Part shown: piece after piece, positions 26,057 through 33,904 of the stretch
Layout of the letters: each line of letters begins with the position of its first letter
How positions within the stretch are numbered: position 1 is the stretch's first letter
Source: Lichenibacterium ramalinae
GTDB taxonomy: Bacteria > Pseudomonadota > Alphaproteobacteria > Rhizobiales > Beijerinckiaceae
Length of the DNA: 64,000 bases
Direction of reading: 5' to 3'
Assembly (NCBI RefSeq): GCF_004137085.1
Contig: NZ_QYBC01000019.1
Coordinates: 60,757-124,756, forward strand
Notes under the pieces: model-generated
Database searches by the model: none
The model's input: only the letters and a program-made list of their open reading frames with translations
What the model was told of the DNA's origin: nothing
Position numbers and translations under genes: made by a program

Positions 26057-27952
26057 ATGCGGAACCCACTGAACGCCGGCTCGCCGTCCCCGTCCCTTTC
26101 CCTGCCCCTGGTGCCGGACCTCGGGACGCGCCGGCTGCTCGCGGTCCTGCCGAGCGCCCTGTTGGCCGTGAGCCTCTTCGGCTCGGCCGTCGCCGTGCTG
26201 GCGCGGGCGCCGCGGCCCCTCATCGACTGGGCGATGCTGGTGCCGTTCGCCCTCGTGATGATGTGGGAATGCTTCATCGTGTGGCAGCTCGTGCTCGGCT
26301 TCGCGGTCTGGCTGCGCGGCACCGAAGGGCTGACGCCGCTCGAAAGGCGGGCCGCAGCGCTGGACCCGATCCCGACCGGACGCAGCCGCACCGCGCTGCT
26401 GATGCCGATCTACGAGGAGGAGCCCGAGGCGGTCTTCGACCGGGTGCGCATCATGCTCCGCTCCCTGGCCCGGCTGGGCCCCTGCGACGACGTGGACCTG
26501 CACATCCTCAGCGACACGCGCGACGACGCCACCGCGGCGGCCGAGGCGCGGCTGTGGGACGCGCTCGACGCCGAAGCGCCGGGGCGGACCGCCTACAGGC
26601 GACGGGCGGTCAACGCCGGCCGCAAGGCCGGCAACATCGGCGAGTTCCTCGACCGGCGCGGACAGGACTACGACCACGCCGTGGTGCTGGACGCCGACAG
26701 CCTCATGAGCGGCGCCGCGATCCGGCGGCTGATCCGCCTCATGGAGGAGCATCCCCGCATCGGCCTGATCCAGACCGTCAGCTACGCCACCGGCCGCGAC
26801 ACGCTCTTCGCCCGCATCCAGCAGTTCGCCGTTCGGCTCTACGCGCCGCTGTCGCTGCGCGGGCTCGAGTTCTGGCAGGGGCCGGAAGGGTCCTACTGGG
26901 GCCACAACGCCATCTTCCGCGTCGCGCCCTTCCACCAGCACTGCCGCCTGCCCGTCCTGTCCGGCCGGCCACCCTTCGGGGGCGAGATCCTGTGCCACGA
27001 CGTGGTCGAGGCGGCGCTGCTGGCCCGCGCCGGGTGGGAAACCCACCTCCTGCCCGAGTTCGAGGGCACGTGGGAGGAAATGCCGACCAATGCCCTCGAC
27101 CTGCTGGCGCGGGAGCAGCGGTGGTGCCAGGGCAACCTGCAGCACATCGGCGTCGTGGGGCTTCCGGGGCTGAAGGCGGCGAGCCGCACCCATCTCGCGC
27201 TCGGCATCGGCGGCTACCTCGTGGCGCCGCTGTGGTGCGGTTTCCTGGCGCTGGGGGCGCTGCGCGTCCTCGCCATGCCGGAAGGCCAGGGCTACGGCGT
27301 CCTCGCCTACGGCCTGACGGAGCCGGGCTTCGCCGGCGCGCTGCTGTTCGCGCTGTCGGCGGCGCTGATCCTGCTGCCGCGGGTGTTGAACCTCGCCCGC
27401 GCTCTCGGGGACGGGGAGGTGCGCCGAGGCTTCGGCGGCACCTTCCGCCTGCTCTGCGGGGCCGTTCTCGAACAGGCGCTGTGGCTTCTGCTGGGCCCCA
27501 TGCTGCTGTGGGTGACGGCCGGGTTCGTCACCCGGGCCTTCGCGGGCGGGGCGGTGGGCTGGGCCAGCCAGTCGCGCGACGAACGGCACGTCCCGGTGCT
27601 GGACGCCGTCCGGCGGCACGCCCTGCAGGTCGCCCTCGGATGCGCCTTCGCGCTCGCAGCGGCGCGGGGCGGAGGATGGCTGGCGGCGTGGCTGGCCCCG
27701 ACCGCGCTCGGCCTCGTGGTGAGCCCGCTCCTCACGGCGCTGTCCAGCCGTCGCGACCTCGGGCAGCTGTCGCGGCGCTGGGGCCTCTTCCTCACCGTCG
27801 ACGACGTGACGCCGGCGCCCGAGATCCTGGAGTTCCGCGACGCCAGCGCCGCCCGGCTCCGGGAGGGACGGGGCGGCGGCGGGACGGTTCCCGCCCCCGC
27901 CCCGGCGGCTCAGCCCGCCAGGCCCGTCCAGCCCACGCAGAACGTCCCATAG
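26057..27952 (+). CDS. mdoH: Glucans biosynthesis glucosyltransferase MdoH/OpgH
   Basis: 631 aa from the ATG at 26057; the long upstream extension is a shadow of the sulfotransferase gene. Two N-terminal membrane helices (about 28-48 and 56-85) precede a cytosolic GT2 domain. That domain has LMPIYEEEPEAVFDR, the DxD motif in VVLDADSLMSG, and the processive-synthase motif REQRWCQGNLQH. Several C-terminal helices follow. OpgH polymerises beta-1,2 glucan from UDP-glucose and exports it to form osmoregulated periplasmic glucans. It is shorter than E. coli OpgH (847 aa), mainly at the termini, as in other alphaproteobacteria. No opgG gene is next to it in this window. Confidence 0.92.
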   Translation: MRNPLNAGSPSPSLSLPLVPDLGTRRLLAVLPSALLAVSLFGSAVAVLARAPRPLIDWAMLVPFALVMMWECFIVWQLVLGFAVWLRGTEGLTPLERRAAALDPIPTGRSRTALLMPIYEEEPEAVFDRVRIMLRSLARLGPCDDVDLHILSDTRDDATAAAEARLWDALDAEAPGRTAYRRRAVNAGRKAGNIGEFLDRRGQDYDHAVVLDADSLMSGAAIRRLIRLMEEHPRIGLIQTVSYATGRDTLFARIQQFAVRLYAPLSLRGLEFWQGPEGSYWGHNAIFRVAPFHQHCRLPVLSGRPPFGGEILCHDVVEAALLARAGWETHLLPEFEGTWEEMPTNALDLLAREQRWCQGNLQHIGVVGLPGLKAASRTHLALGIGGYLVAPLWCGFLALGALRVLAMPEGQGYGVLAYGLTEPGFAGALLFALSAALILLPRVLNLARALGDGEVRRGFGGTFRLLCGAVLEQALWLLLGPMLLWVTAGFVTRAFAGGAVGWASQSRDERHVPVLDAVRRHALQVALGCAFALAAARGGGWLAAWLAPTALGLVVSPLLTALSSRRDLGQLSRRWGLFLTVDDVTPAPEILEFRDASAARLREGRGGGGTVPAPAPAAQPARPVQPTQNVP

Positions 27953-28284
27953 TCGCAGGTGATCTCCTCGCCCACCGCGATGGGCCGGGCGGCCACCGAC
28001 ATGAACGGCCGTTCGGCCGTGTTCGGGTGGTCGCTGTGGTTCAGGAACTTCGCGTGGTCGCAGCACAGCAGCGTCGCGCCCCCGAGGTCGGCCGACGGAT
28101 AGGCGTAGGCGTCGAGGTGGGCGCGGAAGGCGCGCGGCGCGCCGTCGCGCTCCGTCGGCGTGACGATGCGGTCGAAGGCGGCGTCGTACCGCCACACGAC
28201 CGTGCCGGCCGGCACGGCCTCGAGCGCGAAGACCCCGACGCCGTGGATCGGGCTCGGTCCGAGGCGGGTGCGGATCAGGAACAT
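27910..28284 (-). CDS. Single-domain SET protein (protein-lysine methyltransferase-like), copy 1
   Basis: The ATG at 28284 gives 124 aa; an upstream extension has no SET similarity. The protein is a bare SET domain. Motif I is GVGVFALEAVPAGTVV, the AdoMet motif is FLNHSDHPN (residues about 79-87), and the catalytic segment is GEEITCDYGTFC. No pre-SET or typical cysteine post-SET region is seen. SET enzymes methylate lysines in proteins with AdoMet; the target here is unknown. It is divergent from an ATP-grasp gene (98 bases between starts), and its 3' end overlaps the end of opgH by 43 bases. Confidence 0.85.
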   Translation of the reverse strand: MFLIRTRLGPSPIHGVGVFALEAVPAGTVVWRYDAAFDRIVTPTERDGAPRAFRAHLDAYAYPSADLGGATLLCCDHAKFLNHSDHPNTAERPFMSVAARPIAVGEEITCDYGTFCVGWTGLAG

Positions 28285-28382
28285 GGGCCGGCTCGCTGGG
28301 TTCGGATCTTGGCGAACTTCAGCGGGGCTGCACCTGTTCCGCTGAGGCCGCCGGATGCGCTCCACAGGCCCGGCAGGTCATC

Positions 28383-29714
28383 ATGCGGTTCCTCGGCATC
28401 GGCGATTATTGCGACCTCAGCGCGCTCTACCTCCGGCTCGTCGCCGAGGGCCACGAGGTCCGCGTCTTCGTGTCCGAACCCCAGTGCCACGGCACCCTGG
28501 CCGGCATGGTGCCGCGCACCGACGACTGGGAAGCCGAGCTCCCCTGGCTGCGCGAGGCGGGCCGGGACGGCATCATCCTCTTCGAGAACGTGTCCTATGC
28601 CCGCGGCGCCCGGCAGGACGCCCTGCGGGCCGAAGGCTTCAACGTCATCGGCGGCAGCGCCTTCGGCGACCGCCTGGAGAACGACCGCGCCTTCGCCCAG
28701 AACGTGCTGCGGGACCTCGGCCTGCAGGTCGCCGCCATGTGGGACTTTTCCACCCAGGCCGAAGCCGAGGCTTTCCTCGACGCGCGTCCCGGGCGCTACG
28801 TCCTGAAGTTCAACGGCGACGGTTTCGGCGCCGCCGACACCTATGTGGGCCGCCTCGCCGACGGCCGCGACGTGCGCGCCATGGTGGCGGCCAAGTTCCG
28901 CCAGCTCGGCCGGTCCCGCATCGGATTCGTGCTGATGGACCACGTCGCCGGGATCGAGATGGGGGTCGGCGCCTATTTCGACGGCGACCGCTTCCTGACG
29001 CCGGCCTGCCTCGACTGGGAACACAAGCACTTCTTCCCCGGCGACCTCGGCGAGCTCACGGGCGAGATGGGGACGGTGGTGACCTACCGGCGGACCGACA
29101 CGTTCTTCCGGCGCACGCTGGCCCGGATGGCACCGCTGCTCACCCGGCACGGCTATTGCGGCTACATCAACCTCAACACGATCGTGAACCAGGACGGCAT
29201 CTGGCCGCTCGAGTTCACCTGCCGCTTCGGCTATCCGGGCTATGCCATCCTCGACCCGCTGCAGGAGACGCCCTGGTCGGCGCTGTTCAACGGCATGGTG
29301 ACGCGCTCCGGTTCGGCCTTCGAGACCGCGCCGGGCTTCGCGGTCGGCATCGTGATGACGACCCGACCCTTCCCGTTCATCCGCACCCAGGTGCCCGAAC
29401 CCATCGGGCTCCCGGTGCTGTTCGAGGGGGCCCTCACCGACGAGGACCGCCGCAACCTGCATTTCGGCGAGATGGGTCTCGACGGCGACACGCTCGTCAC
29501 GGCCGGCTACCACGGCTGGACCCTGGTGGTCACCGGCACGGGCGACACGCTGCCGGCGGCCCAGGCGGCGGCCTACCGGCTGGCGGGGCGCGTGGTGATT
29601 CCCAACCTGCGCTACCGCAACGACATCGGAGACCGCCTCGCTTCCGGCGGCCTCGCCGCCGTGGAGCGCCTGGGCCTCCTCGACCCGTGCCCGCCGACGG
29701 ATCCGGTCCGATGA
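28383..29714 (+). CDS. PurD-like ATP-grasp ligase of unknown function
   Basis: 443 aa. The N-terminal Rossmann-like part (MRFLGIGDYCDLSALYLRL) lacks the GxGGREHA motif of PurD. The ATP-grasp region runs from about 100 to 300, with YVLKFNGDGFGAADTYVGR as the nucleotide loop. PLEFTCRFGYPGYAIL stands where PurD has EFNxRFGDPE, so the metal-ligand Asn and the Asp are replaced. The C-terminal domain resembles that of glycinamide ribonucleotide synthetases. It is therefore unlikely to be the purine enzyme and is better seen as an ATP-dependent carboxylate-amine ligase of unknown substrate. It sits between two SET genes and overlaps the second by four bases. Confidence 0.75.
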   Translation: MRFLGIGDYCDLSALYLRLVAEGHEVRVFVSEPQCHGTLAGMVPRTDDWEAELPWLREAGRDGIILFENVSYARGARQDALRAEGFNVIGGSAFGDRLENDRAFAQNVLRDLGLQVAAMWDFSTQAEAEAFLDARPGRYVLKFNGDGFGAADTYVGRLADGRDVRAMVAAKFRQLGRSRIGFVLMDHVAGIEMGVGAYFDGDRFLTPACLDWEHKHFFPGDLGELTGEMGTVVTYRRTDTFFRRTLARMAPLLTRHGYCGYINLNTIVNQDGIWPLEFTCRFGYPGYAILDPLQETPWSALFNGMVTRSGSAFETAPGFAVGIVMTTRPFPFIRTQVPEPIGLPVLFEGALTDEDRRNLHFGEMGLDGDTLVTAGYHGWTLVVTGTGDTLPAAQAAAYRLAGRVVIPNLRYRNDIGDRLASGGLAAVERLGLLDPCPPTDPVR

Positions 29715-30145
29715 CGTCGGCGCCCGGTCCGCTCCCGCACGACGGCCTCTACACCCGTCTCGGCGTTTCCCCCGGCCTCGGCGTCGGGGTCTTCGCGCTG
29801 CGCGACATCCCGCAGGGCACGAACCCCTTCCGCGGCGAGACGGCCGCCCTGGCCCGGATCCCGGCCGCCACCGTGGAGGCCATCGCCGATCCCGCGGCGC
29901 GGCGCATGTACCTCGATTTCTGCCCCCTCGTGGACGGACATTTCCTGGCGCCGTCGAGCTTCAACGCCATGACGGTGTCCTGGTATATGAACCATTCCGA
30001 CCGGCCCAACATCGCCTGCGACCCGGACCTCAACTTCCTGGCCGCCCGTCCCATCCGCGCCGGCGAGGAGCTCACGGTGGACTACCGGACGTTCAGCGAC
30101 CATGCCGGCCACTTCGTCGACTTGTGGAACACCGGCGCCGATTGA
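29711..30145 (+). CDS. Single-domain SET protein, copy 2
   Basis: ATG overlaps the stop of the ATP-grasp gene (ATGA), so the two are translationally coupled; 144 aa. Motif I is GVGVFALRDIPQGTNPF, the AdoMet motif is YMNHSDRPN, and the catalytic part is GEELTVDYRTFSDH. Between motif I and NHS it has an insert not present in the copy at 27910-28284, so the two are diverged paralogues. A substrate made or modified by the ATP-grasp enzyme is a possible target (inference). Confidence 0.85.
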   Translation: MTSAPGPLPHDGLYTRLGVSPGLGVGVFALRDIPQGTNPFRGETAALARIPAATVEAIADPAARRMYLDFCPLVDGHFLAPSSFNAMTVSWYMNHSDRPNIACDPDLNFLAARPIRAGEELTVDYRTFSDHAGHFVDLWNTGAD

Positions 30146-30332
30146 CGCTACGTCGCGAGATCGGCGCGGCCCGTCCCGAGATGAGCCGCGCTTCCCGCCC
30201 GTCGAGGCCGTCACCGTCGCGGTACGCCGCCTTGTCGACGCCACAACGATGTGCAATCACCCGTTTAGGAGCCTTGGCGGGAGTGTCGCATTGCTGGGAT
30301 CGCGGTCTGAAAGTGACGAAACGCCCGGCGTG

Positions 30333-32543
30333 ATGTCTGCGAGCCTGCCGTCGGGACTCCTCGCGCTCGTCAAACTGGCCGGCCGCTTCGGTTTGAACAC
30401 GACGGCTGAACAGATGTGCCGCGACAACCAGGTGTCCGAAGCGGAAGTCACCCCCCAACAACTCGTCCGCTGTGCTTCCAGCGCGGGCCTGAAGGCCACG
30501 GTGATCGAGCTGAGTTGGGATGGGTTGGCGAAGCTGGAGCGAGCACTGCCGGCGTTGCTGCAGCTTCGCAGCGGTTCCTATATCGTGCTGTCGCGCCTCG
30601 AGGATCTCGCCGACAAGCGCGTCGTGCTCGTCCAGGACCCCCGAGCGGACGGGGAAGCCCTGGTGGCGCTCGACCGCTTGACGCTGGAACGCGCCTGGGC
30701 CGGCGTCGCCGTGCTGGTCAAGCGCAACTACGCCCTATCGGACGACCAGCAACCCTTCGGCCTCGGCCTGGTGGCATCCTACATCTTCCGGGAGAAGCGC
30801 GTCGTCCTGGACGTCGGCATCAGCGCCATGGTGCTTTCGATGCTGGCGCTCGTCCCGATCCTCTTCTGGAAGCTGATGACGGACCGCGTGCTCCAGTACC
30901 ACGCCCTCAGCACCTTCTGGATCCTCTGCGTCGCGCTGGTCGTCATGATCGGCTTCGAGACCGCCTTCTCGGCCCTGCGCCGCTACCTGCTCGTCGGCTT
31001 GACGACGCGGGTGGACATCAGGCTGTCGACCTATACCTTCGAGAAGGTGCTCGGGCTGCCGGTCGACTATTTCGAACGCACCCCCACCGGCTACACGCTG
31101 CATCGGTTGGCGCAGGTGGGGCGCATCCGCGCCTTCCTGCTCGGGCAGCTGTTCGGCACCGTGCTCGATGCCGGCATCCTGGTCGTGTTCGTGCCCGTGA
31201 TGGCGCTGTTCAACCCCCTGCTGACCGGCGTCGTCCTGGGTCTGTGCGCCCTCATGGTCGGCATCATCGTGGCGGCCTTGCCGACCATCAGGCGCCGCGG
31301 CATGGCGGTCGAGAGCGCCGAGGCGGCCCGCGGCGCGACCCTGGCGCAGACGATCCAGGGCATCCGCACCATCAAGTCGCTCGCGCTCGACCGCCGCCAG
31401 CGGCACGAATGGGACGTGCTCACGGCACGCGCCGCCAGGGCCCGGGTGGCCGAGGGCCATTTCACCAACCTCATCCAGTCGGCGATCATGCCCATCGAGC
31501 GCCTCGTGGTGAGCGGCAGCCTCGCCGTCGGCGTCTACATGGCCCTGCAGAGCCAAGACCCCGTCGCGGTCGGCAGCCTCTTCGCCTTCATCATGCTGAG
31601 CCAGCGCATCGCCGCACCCCTGATGCAGGCCTCCCAGCTCCTGCAGCAATACGACGAGGCCCGCATCGCCACCGACACGGTCGCCGCCCTGGTCAACCAG
31701 GAGCCCGAGGAGGGCCGCTCCGGGCACGGCGTGCGCAAGCCGATCCTCGGCCACGTCGAGTTCCAGGGCGTGCTCTTCTCCTACAAAGGGTCGCTCCGGC
31801 CGGCGCTGAAGAACCTGTCCTTCGAGGTGCCGCGCGGCACCTCGCTCGGCGTCATGGGCCGGTCCGGCTCGGGCAAGACCACCATCACGCGCCTGCTCCA
31901 GCGGCTGCATTCCGACTATTCCGGCCTCATCAAGATCGACGGTGTCGACGTGCGCCAATACGACGTCGACTTCCTGCGATCGTCGCTCGGCGTGGTCCTG
32001 CAGGAGAACTTCCTGTTCTCCGGCACCATCCGCGACAACATCACCATCGCCAGACCGGACTCCAGCTACGACGACATGGTGACGGCGGCCCGCATGGCCG
32101 GCGCCGAGGAGTTCATCGAGAAGCTGCCGGGCGGCTACGAGACCTACATCTACGAGGGCTCGCCGAACCTGTCGGGCGGCCAGCGCCAGCGCCTCGCCAT
32201 CGCCCGCGCGCTCATCACCGACCCCAAGATCCTCATCCTCGACGAGGCGACGAGCGCGCTCGACGCGGAAAGCGAGGCCATCGTCAACGCCAACATCGAC
32301 CGGATCGCGCAGGGCCGCACCGTCATCACCATCTCGCACCGCCTGGCCGCGCTGGTGAAGTGCGATGCCATCATGGTGCTCGACGGCGGCGTCATCGACG
32401 ACATCGGGCGCCACGCGGAGTTGATCGAGCGCAACGATATCTACGCCCAGATGTGGTACACGCAGAACCAGCATGCGGGCGGCCCGCAGCCCGGGGCGGC
32501 CCGCCGCACGCAGCCCAAGCTGGCCTATCGAGGACCGAACTGA
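30333..32543 (+). CDS. Type I secretion ABC transporter, HlyB-like with degenerate C39 domain
   Basis: 736 aa from the ATG at 30333 (a GTG one codon earlier and an ATG at 30249 are alternatives). Residues 1-130 resemble the C39-like domain of HlyB. The catalytic Cys is missing: the first helix reads LPSGLLALVKLAGRFG. The domain is therefore a substrate-binding, non-cleaving version. The membrane domain covers about 150-430. The nucleotide-binding domain has Walker A GRSGSGKTT, signature LSGGQRQRLAIA and Walker [13 protein letters not shown]. It exports unprocessed proteins with a C-terminal signal, with HlyD (next gene) and TolC. The stop TGA overlaps the HlyD ATG. Confidence 0.9.
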   Translation: MSASLPSGLLALVKLAGRFGLNTTAEQMCRDNQVSEAEVTPQQLVRCASSAGLKATVIELSWDGLAKLERALPALLQLRSGSYIVLSRLEDLADKRVVLVQDPRADGEALVALDRLTLERAWAGVAVLVKRNYALSDDQQPFGLGLVASYIFREKRVVLDVGISAMVLSMLALVPILFWKLMTDRVLQYHALSTFWILCVALVVMIGFETAFSALRRYLLVGLTTRVDIRLSTYTFEKVLGLPVDYFERTPTGYTLHRLAQVGRIRAFLLGQLFGTVLDAGILVVFVPVMALFNPLLTGVVLGLCALMVGIIVAALPTIRRRGMAVESAEAARGATLAQTIQGIRTIKSLALDRRQRHEWDVLTARAARARVAEGHFTNLIQSAIMPIERLVVSGSLAVGVYMALQSQDPVAVGSLFAFIMLSQRIAAPLMQASQLLQQYDEARIATDTVAALVNQEPEEGRSGHGVRKPILGHVEFQGVLFSYKGSLRPALKNLSFEVPRGTSLGVMGRSGSGKTTITRLLQRLHSDYSGLIKIDGVDVRQYDVDFLRSSLGVVLQENFLFSGTIRDNITIARPDSSYDDMVTAARMAGAEEFIEKLPGGYETYIYEGSPNLSGGQRQRLAIARALITDPKILILDEATSALDAESEAIVNANIDRIAQGRTVITISHRLAALVKCDAIMVLDGGVIDDIGRHAELIERNDIYAQMWYTQNQHAGGPQPGAARRTQPKLAYRGPN

Positions 32544-33904
32544 TGGGACAGGCGCTCGCCCCGTCGACATCGGCGCACACGCTCCGGGTCATCCGTCAAT
32601 GGCAGTCGGAGGTCGACGCCATCACCGAGGCGCCGCCGCCCGGCAAGGCCCGCTCGGCGGTCTGGCTGCTCGCCCTCCTGTTCGTCACCCTGATCGGCCT
32701 CACGCCCTTCGCCAACATCGACCGGGTCGTGTCGAGCAGCTCCGGCAAGGTCGTGGCGGTGCAGCCCCTGTTGACGTTCCAGGCGCTGGACCCGTCAGTC
32801 ATCAAGTCGGTGGACGTGCGCGAGGGCGAGGACGTCGCGGCGGGCCAGCAGCTCGCCACGCTGGACGCCACCTTCGCCAAGGCCGACGTGGGGCAGCTGC
32901 ACCAGCAGATCGCCGGGCTCGACGCCCAGATCGCCAGATTGACGGCCGAACGGGACAGCAAGCCGCTCCGGTTCGCCGTGGCGGCGAACCCCGACGAAGC
33001 GCCGTTCGACGTCCTGCAGGCTTCCCTCTACACGCAGCGGGCGGCCGGCTATGCGGCGCAGATGCGGTCCTTCGACGAGAAGATCAAGACCACGCAAGCC
33101 GCGATGGCCAAGCTGCAGAACGACGTCGCCCGCTATGCCTCGCGCGAGGAGATCACGCATCAGATCGAGGGCATGCGCGACACGCTCTACAAGAGCGGCG
33201 CTTCGAGCCGGCTGAGCCTGCTGCAGGCCAACGACGCGAGGCTCGAGATGCAGCGCACCATGGAGAGCGACCGCAACGGCATCGCCGAAGCCGAACACCA
33301 GCTCGCCACGAACCAGGCGGACCGCGACGCCTACGTGCAGAAATGGCTCGGCGACGTGAGCCAGGACCTCGTCAAGGCCCGCAACGACCGCGACTCCGCC
33401 ATCGCCGCCCTGCAGAAGGCCAGCAAGCACCAGGACTTCGTCCGCCTCGTCGCGCCCGAACGCTCGGTCGTGCTGACGCTGTCCAAGCTGTCGGCGGGCT
33501 CCATCCTCAAGGAAGGCGAGACGCTGATGACGCTGGTGCCGCTCAGCAGCCCCATGCAGGCCGAGATCCACATCGCGTCCCACGACATCGGCTTCGTCAG
33601 GCCGGGGGATTCGGTGTCGCTGAAGGTCGATGCCTTCAACTTCTACGAACACGGATCGGCCGAGGGCAGGCTGAACTGGATCAGCGAGGGCGCCTTCTCC
33701 ACCGACGAGGACAAGCCGGTCGAGCCCTACTACCGGGCCCGCGTCACCATCGACAAGCTCAACTTCTCCGGAGTGCCGACGACGTTCCGCCTCATCCCCG
33801 GCATGACGCTCCGCGCCGACATCAACGTCGGCCACCGGTCCCTCTTCCGCTACATCATGGGCGGGTTCGTGCAGGGGACCGGAGAGGCGATGCGGGAGCC
33901 GTGA
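32543..33904 (+). CDS. HlyD family type I secretion adaptor
   Basis: 453 aa from an ATG that overlaps the preceding stop. A short cytoplasmic tail is followed by one membrane helix (about 38-57, AVWLLALLFVTLIGLTPFA). A biotinyl-lipoyl-like half motif (VREGEDVAAGQQLATLDATF), a long coiled-coil (about 110-300) and the closing beta domain (PLSSPMQAEIHIASHDIGFV) follow. It bridges the inner-membrane ABC protein and the outer-membrane channel. The last bases overlap the GTG of the Sel1 gene. Confidence 0.92.
   Translation: MGQALAPSTSAHTLRVIRQWQSEVDAITEAPPPGKARSAVWLLALLFVTLIGLTPFANIDRVVSSSSGKVVAVQPLLTFQALDPSVIKSVDVREGEDVAAGQQLATLDATFAKADVGQLHQQIAGLDAQIARLTAERDSKPLRFAVAANPDEAPFDVLQASLYTQRAAGYAAQMRSFDEKIKTTQAAMAKLQNDVARYASREEITHQIEGMRDTLYKSGASSRLSLLQANDARLEMQRTMESDRNGIAEAEHQLATNQADRDAYVQKWLGDVSQDLVKARNDRDSAIAALQKASKHQDFVRLVAPERSVVLTLSKLSAGSILKEGETLMTLVPLSSPMQAEIHIASHDIGFVRPGDSVSLKVDAFNFYEHGSAEGRLNWISEGAFSTDEDKPVEPYYRARVTIDKLNFSGVPTTFRLIPGMTLRADINVGHRSLFRYIMGGFVQGTGEAMREP

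Noticed and set aside
28383..29714. Calling the ATP-grasp gene purD (phosphoribosylamine-glycine ligase)
   Set aside because: The GxGGREHA N-terminal loop and the EFNxRFGDPE catalytic motif are not conserved and no purine genes are nearby.
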